Source: Planctomycetota bacterium
Lineage (GTDB): Bacteria; Planctomycetota; Phycisphaerae; UBA1845; UTPLA1
Assembly (NCBI GenBank): GCA_015654675.1
Contig: JAATGM010000028.1
Coordinates: forward strand, 16,872 to 80,871
DNA length: 64,000 nucleotides
Reading direction: 5' to 3'
Below the pieces are notes generated by a model. That model did no database searches. It saw only the letters and a list, made by a program, of their open reading frames with translations, and was not told the origin of the DNA. The translations under genes were made by a program, and so were the position numbers. Shown one piece after another: positions 17,648 through 26,256 of the stretch; within the stretch, counting starts at the first letter, position 1; every line of letters begins with the position of its first letter.

Positions 17648-17750
17648 CGCCACCGCAGTCTTCGAATGACCAGCGCTGCAATCGATCCGCTCCTCTCCCC
17701 GATTCAGGTTTGGGAGTCGCCGTGTCTCGGACTCGTCGCGACGAGGCGAC

Positions 17751-17786
17751 GAGAGGCCGGGGGAGGGTCGAATGCACAATCCCAAC
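17751..17786 (+). repeat. 36-bp intergenic repeat, copy 1
   Basis: It begins GAGAGGCCGGG and ends CAATCCCAAC. It differs from copy 2 at only four or five positions. A CTCCTCTCCC arm lies upstream, at 17690-17699, separated by an extra palindromic insert of about 50 bases. Confidence 0.7.
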
Positions 17787-18305
17787 GATATTCAAAATCG
17801 GCGATTTGCACGCTCCCGAAAAAAAGTCGTCTCGTCTAGTTGACTATGACAAACAAAAAACTAACATTTGCCGGATGCCCCCGCCCGTAATGTCGGCGGA
17901 GCGGGAAATCGAAACTCTTTGTGCGCAAACCCCGGCAACCTCGGGACGCGCGAGCGGTGCGCCCACGACGGCTGATCTTTGAAAACCAAACACGTATCGC
18001 AACCCCGCGTGGCTTGCCTGGTTGCCGCTCAGGATCGGGGAGGTCGTCTCACTCGTCTCACGAGACGGCGTCACAGCAGGGTAAGCCGAATTCGCGCCGA
18101 ACCCGTGCCGCAGCAGCGGTTTACGCGGCAATTCCGACCGGCGATGTCCAATGGAATCTCACGAATCTCATCGCGTCCCAAACGTCCGCATAACCAATTA
18201 TCACTTTTATCACCGATACGGTAATCGCCTCGGTGAACGACGGAACACGGTGCAAGTGCAGCCGCGGGGGACTCGCTTCTTCTACGCTCCTCTCCCTGAG
18301 AAAGG

Positions 18306-18341
18306 GAGAGGCCGGGTGAGGGTCGAATCCGCAATTCCAAC
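18306..18341 (+). repeat. 36-bp intergenic repeat, copy 2
   Basis: It begins GAGAGGCCGGG and ends CAATTCCAAC. Its upstream arm CTCTCCC pairs with GGGAGAG around a 7-base loop (18290-18310), giving a compact REP-like hairpin followed by GCCGGGTGAGGGT. Confidence 0.7.
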
Positions 18342-18449
18342 TAAGCCCCGTGTCTGCCCGCAGTCCCACAAGGCCCCAGTCCCCGACTTGTACCCCGCCG
18401 CCCCCCGACCTACCCTCTAGCTTTTCAGCGAGTCCCCGGAGTCGAAATC

Positions 18450-18971
18450 ATGCCGGCCAAGCTGCCCTGGTTTGAGCGGAAGTTCAATTTCGCCTACCCC
18501 GTTGAGCACTACCCGGACATCATCGAGCGCGTCCGCGGAACGCCCGCCCGCGTCGCCGAGCGCGTGGCCGGCCTGCCGCGCGAGGTGCTGATCCGCAAGG
18601 AAGGCAACACTTGGTCCATCCAGGAAAACGTCGGCCACCTGATCGATCTCGACGAGCTGCACGCCGCCCGCATCGACGATTTCCTGGCCGGCGAGAGAGT
18701 CCTGCGGGCCGCCGACACCACCAACCGCCGCACCCACGAGGCCGGCCACAACCAGCGGCAGATGGTCGACATCCTGGCCGAGTTCCGCCGCGTCCGCTTC
18801 GGCTTCGTCGACCGAATCGAGAAGCTCTCGCACACTGATTTCTCGCGCGTCTCCGAGCACCCGCGCCTCAAGCAGGCCATGCGCCTGGTCGATTCGCTCT
18901 ATTTCGTGGCCGAGCACGACGACTACCACCTCGCCCGCATCACCGAACTGATCCGCCTTTTCTCGCACTGA
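18450..18971 (+). CDS. DinB superfamily protein
   Basis: The 173-residue protein has the four-helix DinB layout. It has NVGHLIDLDELH near residues 59-70 and HDDYHLARI near 155-163, which supply the histidines of the family's metal site. WSIQENVGHL is the typical first motif. GGAG precedes the ATG by 8 bases. Family members include thiol-dependent transferases (for example bacillithiol transferases) and damage-induced proteins; the substrate is not evident. Confidence 0.88.
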   Translation: MPAKLPWFERKFNFAYPVEHYPDIIERVRGTPARVAERVAGLPREVLIRKEGNTWSIQENVGHLIDLDELHAARIDDFLAGERVLRAADTTNRRTHEAGHNQRQMVDILAEFRRVRFGFVDRIEKLSHTDFSRVSEHPRLKQAMRLVDSLYFVAEHDDYHLARITELIRLFSH

Positions 18972-19002
18972 ACTCGGTGAATTCGTTTGTTCGCGTCAGG
19001 GG

Positions 19003-20064
19003 TCAGATGATCAGCATCGCGTCGCCAAAGCTATAGAAGCGGTAGCCCTGTTCGAGGGCGGCGGCATAGGCGCGTCTGGTCAATTCCACACCTGCGAATG
19101 CGAAGACGAGGGCCAGCAACGTGCTGCGCGGCAGGTGAAAGTTCGTGATGAGTGCATCGACCGCTCGAAAGCGGTAGGGGGGCTGGATGAGGAGTTTCGT
19201 CGATCCTGAGCGCGGGGCGACGGGACCGGAGCCAACTCCGGAAGTATCCGCCGCGCAGGATTCGAGTACGCGGACAGCCGTCGTTCCTACCGCCACGATG
19301 CGGCCACCGGCGGGTCGGGCGGCATTGATCGTAGCGGCCGCCGCGGCCGACATTTCGAACGGCTCGGCGTGCATGGGGTGCTGGGCAAGCTCATCAACGG
19401 CGACGGGCTGAAACGTCCCGCGCCCGACGTGCAGCGTGACGTGGGCGGTGTTGACGCCGGCGGCGGCAATCCGCTCCAACAGCTCAGGCGTGAAGTGCAG
19501 CCCGGCGGTCGGCGCTGCCACGGCGCCGGGGTCGCGGGCAAAGACGGTCTGGTAGTCGAGCCGGTCGCGCAGGTCCTCGGAATAGCCAGCGTCGGCGGCC
19601 CGCTTGATGTACGGCGGAAGCGGAGGATGGCCGACCACGGCCAAAATTTGCGATGCCGGGTCGGCCGGCACGATCGAGACGTCGAACTCGCCGTCGTCAC
19701 CCCGCCCGGCGATGGTCAGCGTCCATTTGCCGCGGTCGAACGTGAGCGCTTCGCCGGTCTTGAGCCGCCCGCCGGAGGTGAGCAGGACTCGCCATCTGCC
19801 GCGCCCGGTTTCATCGAGAAAGAGGCCGGAGAGCTTGCCGCCGGTGGCGCGGCGGGCATGGAATCGGGCGGGAATGACACGGGTCTGGTTCAGGACAAGG
19901 CAATCGTTCCGGTGGAGCGCGGCGGGCAAGTCGCGGAAATGGGAATGTTCGATCGTGCCGTTCGCGCGATGGACGATCATCAGGCGCGCGGCATCGCGAG
20001 GCGAGACCGGGTGTTGCGCGATGCGATCGGGCGGCAGTTCGAAGTCTAGATCGTCAACGCGAAT
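19003..20064 (-). CDS. queA: S-adenosylmethionine:tRNA ribosyltransferase-isomerase with a probable ATT start
   Basis: The protein makes epoxyqueuosine from preQ1-tRNA. It has VLNQTRVIPAR near residue 57, AAPTAGLHFTPELL near 170, HVTLHVGRGTF near 193 and TNFHLPRSTLL near 303, a full family set. Homologues begin MRVxDFxFELP. Here the matching codons are ATT CGC GTT GAC GAT, and there is no NTG start between that ATT and an ATG at 20271. The ATG would add 69 unrelated residues, cross the divergent gene's ribosome site and overlap its first codons. GGAG lies 10 bases before the ATT. The ATT start at 20064 is therefore preferred. Confidence 0.93.
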   Translation of the reverse strand: MRVDDLDFELPPDRIAQHPVSPRDAARLMIVHRANGTIEHSHFRDLPAALHRNDCLVLNQTRVIPARFHARRATGGKLSGLFLDETGRGRWRVLLTSGGRLKTGEALTFDRGKWTLTIAGRGDDGEFDVSIVPADPASQILAVVGHPPLPPYIKRAADAGYSEDLRDRLDYQTVFARDPGAVAAPTAGLHFTPELLERIAAAGVNTAHVTLHVGRGTFQPVAVDELAQHPMHAEPFEMSAAAAATINAARPAGGRIVAVGTTAVRVLESCAADTSGVGSGPVAPRSGSTKLLIQPPYRFRAVDALITNFHLPRSTLLALVFAFAGVELTRRAYAAALEQGYRFYSFGDAMLII

Positions 20065-20244
20065 GGCGCGGGCACTCCGGACAAGCGCTTGCGCAGATTC
20101 CCGGCGGCGGCCGATAAACGCTGCCGGGCGCGCGCAGGGCTGCGACGCGGCGCGGCCGTCTTGGTAAATGATACTGTTGACTGGGCCAATGTGGGGCCGA
20201 AGAATCTTGCAGTAGTGGGGGTTCGGGTTCCTGGAGGTTCTACG

Positions 20245-20799
20245 ATGCAGGAGAGCATCCGCCAGGGTCATCCGCTGCGGCGGTTTTTCGCGGGGCTGAT
20301 CGAAGACAGCTTGTACAGCCGCGTTGGACTATGTGAGCCCAACGTCGTCGAGTACCTTGCCGAACTGCTGGTCGAGTTCGTGCATACCGATCACGTCTAT
20401 CGGCTGCGCGATTCGGCCGGACAGCCGCTCGAACAGATCACTGAGATGATTTCCAACGCGGTGAGCCCGCCCGGCACGCCGGATAGCGAGCACCGCCGCA
20501 CGGTCCATCGCCACATCGGCGACTTCGCCCTGTTCTGGTCCGGGCTTTATCCGGAATGCCTTGGCAAGATGCGCCGCCGCAATGCCGCGGACGGCCTGCT
20601 CGACTATCGCACGACCGGCAAGCGGTCGTATCACATCGCGTCGGAGCTCTCGTCGGACGGGTCGCGGCCGCCGGCGCGCGTGCTGCGCTGCCTGAGCGAG
20701 GAGTTCGAGAGCTGCGCCTACGGGCTGACGCTGGTCCGCGAGGGCTGGCAGAAAAAGGACCCGGACGGGTTCGCGCAGCGCGGAATGATCTGGGGATAA
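20245..20799 (+). CDS. Conserved-looking protein of unknown function
   Basis: From the ATG at 20245, with GGAGG 7 bases before it, the product is 184 residues. The frame is open further upstream, but that part crosses queA. It is rich in charged residues and predicted helical, with clusters such as EPNVVEYLAELLVEF and HRHIGDFALFWSGLYPE. There is no signal peptide and no motif I can name. A cytosolic helical protein is likely. It is divergent from queA. Confidence 0.8.
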   Translation: MQESIRQGHPLRRFFAGLIEDSLYSRVGLCEPNVVEYLAELLVEFVHTDHVYRLRDSAGQPLEQITEMISNAVSPPGTPDSEHRRTVHRHIGDFALFWSGLYPECLGKMRRRNAADGLLDYRTTGKRSYHIASELSSDGSRPPARVLRCLSEEFESCAYGLTLVREGWQKKDPDGFAQRGMIWG

Positions 20800-20821
20800 A
20801 AAAAATTCAGGGACAGCCGCG

Positions 20822-21277
20822 TCAGGACGCCATCGGCTTCTGGCTGCTGAGGCGGTTCAATTCGGCGCGGACGCGCTCCGGCGTGCCGCCCAGTTCGGCC
20901 AGTGCCGCCTCGCCAACGCTGCCTTTTTCATTCGCCAGCGCCAGCAAGACGTGCTCGGTGCAGACTTCGCGTGAGCGGAGCTTCTGGGCCTCTTCGATCG
21001 CCTTGGCCATGACGTTGCGGAAGTGCGGCGTGCCCGGCAGCCGGCCGAAGACCCACGTGTCTTCCATCGACTTCTTCATGAGCTTGTCGACGGCGTTCTT
21101 GAGTTTGAATTCGTCGATCTTCAGCGCCTGCAGAATCTTCCCGCCGACGCCAGTCCCCTCGCGGGCGATGGCCAGCAGGACATGTTCGGTGCCGACGTAG
21201 TCGAGCTCGTATTCGCGGGCGACTTCGTTGGCCACCTTGATAACGCGTTCGACGTTTTTGCTGAGTTGCTCGTACAC
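20822..21277 (-). CDS. Stand-alone Clp N-terminal domain protein
   Basis: From a GTG at 21277 with GGAGG 10 bases before it, the 151-residue product starts VYEQLSKNVERVI. It has the two tandem Clp R motifs of ClpA/ClpC N-domains: DYVGTEHVLLAIAREG near residue 25 and VCTEHVLLALANEKG near 105. No AAA module follows: the gene stops right after the N-domain. Such proteins may act as adaptors or decoys of ClpC; this is inference. The frame reaches back to 21499, but that part is not family-like. Confidence 0.85.
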   Translation of the reverse strand: MYEQLSKNVERVIKVANEVAREYELDYVGTEHVLLAIAREGTGVGGKILQALKIDEFKLKNAVDKLMKKSMEDTWVFGRLPGTPHFRNVMAKAIEEAQKLRSREVCTEHVLLALANEKGSVGEAALAELGGTPERVRAELNRLSSQKPMAS

Positions 21278-21324
21278 CGCGACAAAACCTCCACAGGCGA
21301 GGCCATGGCCGACATGCAGCCAGT

Positions 21325-22194
21325 TTAGGGAGACCGTGACTCGACTTGGCGCGCCGGCTGAGTCGGGGAGGAGCCCGACGCGGCGTCGCTCGTCCGCGTA
21401 ACCAGATGATACCCCAAACTGAGGATGGCGAACAACACGGAGGCGATGAGGGTCAGCTTCAGGATGCGCAGGCGGTTGGCGACTTCCTGATCGCGCCACT
21501 CGCTGAGCCGGCGATCGATGTCGTCGAGCTTGCGATCGATGCGGGCCTCGATCTCGTCCATCTTCTCGCGGAGATAGTCGTCGGCCGCGCCGCGCAGCCG
21601 GCTGGCGAGTCCGCCGACGATGCCGCGATCCTGGATTTCGTGTTTGAGCGAGACCTTCCGGTTGGCCTCGTCCTCCGGCAGAAACTGGTAGGTATCCGGC
21701 GAGTCGGAGGTCTGAACATCGAGCATCTTGCTCAGGGCGCTGCCGATGATCGCGCGCCGCGCGCGGCTGATGCGATGCCAGAACCCGTCGGCATGCCGCA
21801 GACGCCGAGCGATCTTCTCGGGCGAATCGCCCGGTTCGAGCGCGACACCGCGCAGCGCCGCGAGGACGCGCAGTCCGCGCTCTGAAAGCCCGTCGTAACC
21901 GCTGACGTCGATCGAGGCGATCTGCCGCGCCAGCGATTCCTTGCTGGCCGACTGCCGGACCGGGCGGCGGGCCCAGACGACGACGTCGAGCATGGCGTCG
22001 CGGTCGAGCTGAACGAGGAGTTCCTGTCGGTCCCGAACGAGGCGAATCAGTTCGACGCGCGGCGTAGCGGGTCCGAGGTCAAGCCCGAGCTCGCTGCCGT
22101 AGTGGCGCAGCTCGTCGTCGGGCATGTCGCTGAGTGATGCGGCGCCACTGCGCGGGACCGTCTGCGAGGATTGGGGTGCGTCCATCGCCTGCAT
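21325..22194 (-). CDS. Tail-anchored helical protein of unknown function
   Basis: The 289-residue product from the ATG at 22194 has an N-terminal region with a SAP-like helical motif (DDELRHYGSELGLDL), a winged-helix-like middle, and a coiled-coil-like charged run (EKMDEIEARIDRKLDDIDRRL). One membrane span near the end (about residues 248-268) is followed by a short Ser/Pro tail. It is probably anchored in the inner membrane with its bulk in the cytosol. The family is not recognised. The Clp N-domain gene follows after 47 bases. Confidence 0.78.
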   Translation of the reverse strand: MQAMDAPQSSQTVPRSGAASLSDMPDDELRHYGSELGLDLGPATPRVELIRLVRDRQELLVQLDRDAMLDVVVWARRPVRQSASKESLARQIASIDVSGYDGLSERGLRVLAALRGVALEPGDSPEKIARRLRHADGFWHRISRARRAIIGSALSKMLDVQTSDSPDTYQFLPEDEANRKVSLKHEIQDRGIVGGLASRLRGAADDYLREKMDEIEARIDRKLDDIDRRLSEWRDQEVANRLRILKLTLIASVLFAILSLGYHLVTRTSDAASGSSPTQPARQVESRSP

Positions 22195-22281
22195 CGTACC
22201 GCGCGGCGGCTTGGCGGGGGCGGGGCGCGGGAGTATCCTGCGACTCGAAAGATCACCGATTGACACCAGCACGGAGCCGCC

Positions 22282-23334
22282 ATGCCAGCACAATCCGCAA
22301 AGGGGAGCGACGCGAAATCGCGTCTGTGGGTCGAGAATCTCATGCCCGGGCAGCGGATCGATGACGAGATTTTTCTCGTCAATAAAAAAGACCTCCGCTC
22401 GACTTCCAGCGGGGGCCTTTATATCCACATGATTCTTTCAGACCGCACTGGACAGCTTCTCACGCGGCTCTGGCAGGCCACGCAGCAGCAGTACGAGACC
22501 ATCCCAGACGGTGGGTTCATTCGCGTCCGCGGCCGGACGGAGAGCTACAAGGGGGCGATGCAGTTCATCGTCGAGGGCATGCGGCCCGTCCCGCAGAACG
22601 AGATCAATCTGGGGGACTTCATCCCGCGGACGAAGTATGACACCGAGGACATGTGGCAGAAGGTGCTCGCGATTCTCAACACGATCGAGAACAAAGATCT
22701 TCGGACGCTCCTGAAACGCTTCGTCGATGACAAGGCGCTGGTGGAGAAGATCAAAGTCGCGCCGGCAGCGGTCAGTCTGCATCATGCCTACGTCGGCGGA
22801 TTGCTCGAGCACACGCTGAGCGTGTTGCAACTGGCGTGCAAGATCTTCGGTCAGGAAGACGCATCGACGAGCCAGTACCCCGAAGTCAGCCGCGATCTGG
22901 TGTTGGCCGGAATCTTCCTGCACGACCTCGGCAAGACGTCCGAGTTCACGTTTGAGACCAATTTCACCTACACCGATAGCGGCCAGCTGGTCGGTCACAT
23001 CGTTCAGGCCGCCATCTGGATCGACCAGAAAATCGCCGACGTCGAGGCCGAAACGAAGCAACCGTTTCCCGGCGACATTCAAAACGTGCTGACGCACATC
23101 GTGCTCGCCCATCATGGGACGTACGAGTTTGGCAGCCCGCGGCTCCCGTCGATTCCCGAGGCCGTGGCAGTCCACTACCTCGACAATCTGGACGCGAAGC
23201 TGCACATCTTCCTGCGACAGATCGACACGGACGCCGATGCCGAAGCGCGCTGGACGCAGTTTGTGCCGTCAATCGGAACGCGTGTTTTCAAACCGGACGT
23301 GATGGGGATTCGCAAGCACGACCCGGCCGAGTGA
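22282..23334 (+). CDS. OB-fold and HD-domain 3'-5' exoribonuclease, YhaM-like
   Basis: The 350-residue protein has an N-terminal OB fold (about residues 15-105) and a C-terminal HD phosphohydrolase domain. The metal ligands are visible: H167 or H168, H177, the H214-D215 doublet in FLHDLGK, and a later His pair in AHHGTYEFG. The order and length match YhaM/CBF1, a single-strand-specific exonuclease. It is divergent from the tail-anchored protein gene. Confidence 0.92.
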   Translation: MPAQSAKGSDAKSRLWVENLMPGQRIDDEIFLVNKKDLRSTSSGGLYIHMILSDRTGQLLTRLWQATQQQYETIPDGGFIRVRGRTESYKGAMQFIVEGMRPVPQNEINLGDFIPRTKYDTEDMWQKVLAILNTIENKDLRTLLKRFVDDKALVEKIKVAPAAVSLHHAYVGGLLEHTLSVLQLACKIFGQEDASTSQYPEVSRDLVLAGIFLHDLGKTSEFTFETNFTYTDSGQLVGHIVQAAIWIDQKIADVEAETKQPFPGDIQNVLTHIVLAHHGTYEFGSPRLPSIPEAVAVHYLDNLDAKLHIFLRQIDTDADAEARWTQFVPSIGTRVFKPDVMGIRKHDPAE

Positions 23335-23349
23335 GCCGGGTCAGCGCGG

Positions 23350-24471
23350 TCAGGTCCGCGCGACCGTTGTGCGTTTCTCAAGTTCTTCCAGCGCCCATTT
23401 CGAATCGACCACCTGCTGCGGCGGCAGGCAGCCCTTGGGCAGCTTCGCGGCCGAATCGCCTGCGGCTTTCGCGATCCAGTAGGCGGGAATGGTCACGCCC
23501 CAACTGGTCGTCAGCTCCATGGCCGAGAATTGCGGATTGCCGAAGACGGTAATCGCGACGGCGTGCTTCTTTCCCGCGTCATCCGTGCCCTCGACGCGAA
23601 GGAAGACCTCGTCGATGTCGCGTCGGCGGTCGAAGCGCAGCCACTCCTGTGCCGCGATGCCGGCGGCGAGGGCTTCGTCCTGGGTGCGGTTTCCGCTCAG
23701 GAAGCCGAAGGCCTTGAGCACCAGCACCTTCTCGAGGTGGCCGCGCCATCGCACCGTTTTGTATTCGTAGTCGCGCAAGCCGATCTGGCTCAGATACTCG
23801 AACGATTGCGGAGCGTTGTTGGACGTGTAGAACGCCTCGCGCTCATTGGGCAGCTCTTCGCGACCAGTGAGGGCTTCGACGAGTTCGACGCGGCCGTTTC
23901 GCAGCACGGCGCACTGTCCGGAATATTCGCTGATGAGCCCCCACGGGCTGAAGAGCAGCTTGTATTGCAGCGAATTGGCCGGGTCTTTCTTTGCCGGGAT
24001 GCCGCCGCAATAGGCCTTTGCCGCGGTGCAGTTGAAGGCGCGGCGGAGATGGACGGCCATGATGTTGTTGAGACCCGGGGCGAGTCCGCAGTCGGGCAGG
24101 ACCAGCAGCGAGTTGCCGCAGATGCGCGTCTGCTCGGCGACGACGTCGGGATTGCCGCCGAGGTCTGCCAGCGGGACGTTGGCACGGATGCAGAGCTTCG
24201 TCGCGGCCGGATTGAGGGCGTAAGGCAGCGCCGAGATGGCGCAGGCCGAGCCGCGGATGAAATCAATAATTCGCTCGGCGTGGGCCGGATCGGCCGGACT
24301 GAGCTCGTGAAGTTCGACGAGTTTGGCACGGTCCCCCAGCGTTTCGCGCAGGCGCTCGGCGACCTGCGCAGCGACGTCAAATGCGATGACGCGCGTCGCA
24401 CCGCACCGTTCGATGAGATCATAAATGACGGCGACACCCTGTCGGCCGACGCCGAAAACGCTGTAAATCAT
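23350..24471 (-). CDS. Saccharopine dehydrogenase family oxidoreductase
   Basis: The 373-residue protein starts with a nucleotide-binding GVGRQGVAVIYDL motif (residues 7-19) and an acidic end to the second strand (AFDVA, D32). CAISALPYALNP near 78 and GLAPGLNNIMA near 128 are hallmarks of the saccharopine dehydrogenase / lysine-ketoglutarate reductase family. The true substrate is uncertain, since many members act on other amino acids. The gene stops 15 bases before the stop of the YhaM-like gene (convergent). Confidence 0.9.
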   Translation of the reverse strand: MIYSVFGVGRQGVAVIYDLIERCGATRVIAFDVAAQVAERLRETLGDRAKLVELHELSPADPAHAERIIDFIRGSACAISALPYALNPAATKLCIRANVPLADLGGNPDVVAEQTRICGNSLLVLPDCGLAPGLNNIMAVHLRRAFNCTAAKAYCGGIPAKKDPANSLQYKLLFSPWGLISEYSGQCAVLRNGRVELVEALTGREELPNEREAFYTSNNAPQSFEYLSQIGLRDYEYKTVRWRGHLEKVLVLKAFGFLSGNRTQDEALAAGIAAQEWLRFDRRRDIDEVFLRVEGTDDAGKKHAVAITVFGNPQFSAMELTTSWGVTIPAYWIAKAAGDSAAKLPKGCLPPQQVVDSKWALEELEKRTTVART

Positions 24472-24480
24472 GTCAGGATT

Positions 24481-26172
24481 CTACCGTCGCTTTCCAAGAA
24501 TGTAGAAGGTGCCAGCGGGCCCAACTGGCTGGGCAATTTCGGGCGGGTAGGCGGGCGGGTCGGAATCAGGAACGGGGGTGTTGGCAATTTTTTCAAAGAC
24601 AAAGAAGTCGGGCGACCCGGCGGCGCATGTGTAGACCTGCATCGTGTTTGAGTCGACTGGTGTTGGCACTGACTGCCCAGTGTGCCATGCGGCAAGCAAG
24701 CGGTAGGCAGAATTATCGCCGAACTCGTTTAGACCGAGGCGATGGTAGTCACTCGGACAATATGTTCGATCCCAGATGATTATCGAACCGACTGGCATCG
24801 ATGCGACCAGTCGCCGTGACTTTCGGACCCGCGGCATCTCAACCAGGTCGCGCTCGTAGGCCAGCCAAGGAGATGCGGAAAACGTCGGACGGATCGCGAA
24901 TCCTCGGCCATCAAGCCATCCGAGAACGGTTCGAATCGTGGCTGGGGTCGGGCCGATTCTGAGCGGTCGAACGATGGCGAAATCCTGCCCCGCCACCGTT
25001 AGTGCCAGTAGCACGCCGACGAACGCGGCCAGCCGGCGGCGGAAGCGGCTGGCGGGCCAAAGTGCGACGAGCAGACAACCGCCCGCCAGTGAAAGGGCAA
25101 TGGCGATGGCGGCGACATACGGCCGCCAGTCGTGCAGCGGGATTCTGCCGGCGTGGGCCTCCGAGCGAAGGGCTAACACACCGACACAAAGCACGGCCGC
25201 GGTTGTGAGCCAGAGTCCGTTGCGGCGATGGGCGTCGTAGCCGGACATGGTCGGCTTGGCGATGGCCGCCGCGGCACAGATGGCGACGAACGGCGCGACG
25301 GCGACCAGAAAGCGAGCGAATCCGCCGCTGGCGTACATTCCCCGCGCGCGGAGGACGACGTGAGCAAGGATGAACGTTCCAGCCATGAGGGGAACCAGCC
25401 ACTTGCCCGCCGCCGCCAATCGTGCGCCGCCGACGATCGCGAGGGCCAGCACGGCGGGCGGGACCGCCAGCATGAGTTGCGGGATATAGACCAGCGGACC
25501 GGCGGGCGCGTAATCGGTCGAGCCGGCCGGGCTGGCGAAATAGACCCACGGCTTAGCATTGAGCAGAATGATGAGCAGGAACTGATGAACGGCGGGCGCC
25601 CACAGCGCAGCCGCGCAGGCGGCTAGCCGGATGGGCGGGGCGATCGTGCGGCGCGATGAACTGAACCGTCCGAACCAGATGGCGAGCCACCAGATCGGCA
25701 GCAGGATCAGCGTGTCGTAACGCGTAACCAGCGCGACGGAGAATATGGCCGAAGCGAGGATCGGCCGCGACGCCAGCAGGAGCGCGACAGCGGCAATGAG
25801 ATAGAGCGAGGCGACGTTTTCGACCAGCGTGGTGAACGAAAGCAGTGTGGCGATGGGCTGCAGCAGACATGCCAGCGCCACCGCCCACAGCGGGCGGACG
25901 GCCAATCGATCGGCCACGCGAATGGCGAGCAGCGTGGCCGCAAGCGTGACCAGCGCGGATGCGATTCGACAAAGGTGCCACGCAGTTTGCGGAGAGCCGA
26001 TCCATGCGATGGCGGACATCGGAACGGTGAAGCCGGGACGGGCCCAGAAATTGAGCAGGTATTCAGGAAACGTGGCCGACCAGCGCGCCATGAGGAAGTG
26101 GGTGAGGTCATCGTCGTGATGGACGCCGTCGGAGAGGAATCCGAGGATCAGGGCGAGCAGAAATGCAGCCAC
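24481..26172 (-). CDS. GT-C fold membrane glycosyltransferase-like protein
   Basis: The protein is 563 residues from a GTG at 26172, with about 11 hydrophobic spans and a soluble C-terminal part of about 150 residues. The first extracytoplasmic loop carries HHDDDLTHFLMAR, the acidic catalytic motif of GT-C glycosyltransferases that use polyprenyl-phosphate sugars. The frame is open further upstream: AGGAG ends 7 bases before an in-frame ATC that would add a short basic leader, so the true start is uncertain. It is probably an envelope glycan or protein-glycosylation enzyme. Confidence 0.85.
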   Translation of the reverse strand: MAAFLLALILGFLSDGVHHDDDLTHFLMARWSATFPEYLLNFWARPGFTVPMSAIAWIGSPQTAWHLCRIASALVTLAATLLAIRVADRLAVRPLWAVALACLLQPIATLLSFTTLVENVASLYLIAAVALLLASRPILASAIFSVALVTRYDTLILLPIWWLAIWFGRFSSSRRTIAPPIRLAACAAALWAPAVHQFLLIILLNAKPWVYFASPAGSTDYAPAGPLVYIPQLMLAVPPAVLALAIVGGARLAAAGKWLVPLMAGTFILAHVVLRARGMYASGGFARFLVAVAPFVAICAAAAIAKPTMSGYDAHRRNGLWLTTAAVLCVGVLALRSEAHAGRIPLHDWRPYVAAIAIALSLAGGCLLVALWPASRFRRRLAAFVGVLLALTVAGQDFAIVRPLRIGPTPATIRTVLGWLDGRGFAIRPTFSASPWLAYERDLVEMPRVRKSRRLVASMPVGSIIIWDRTYCPSDYHRLGLNEFGDNSAYRLLAAWHTGQSVPTPVDSNTMQVYTCAAGSPDFFVFEKIANTPVPDSDPPAYPPEIAQPVGPAGTFYILGKRR

Positions 26173-26256
26173 CGCGATGAGCCGAGCGCGGGCGCGGTCG
26201 TCGGCGGTGCTATGGGACGCGGGCGCGATCGTTGAACTCCTGCCGTTGTTGAGCGG

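Larger units (their letters stand above)
17648..18449. other. 800-bp intergenic stretch with repeats and no supported gene
   Basis: Short open frames here overlap on both strands, lack ribosome-binding sites and show no family resemblance. The stretch holds two copies of a 36-base repeat, a 14-base perfect palindrome CTCGTCGCGACGAG near 17731-17744, the hairpin CTCTCCC/GGGAGAG at 18290-18310, and AT-rich patches. It looks like a repeat-rich spacer that has gathered short mobile or REP-like units. Confidence 0.6.

Noticed and set aside
20065..20271. ATG at 20271 as the queA start
   Set aside because: It would add 69 residues unlike any QueA and overlap the divergent gene's ribosome-binding site and first codons.
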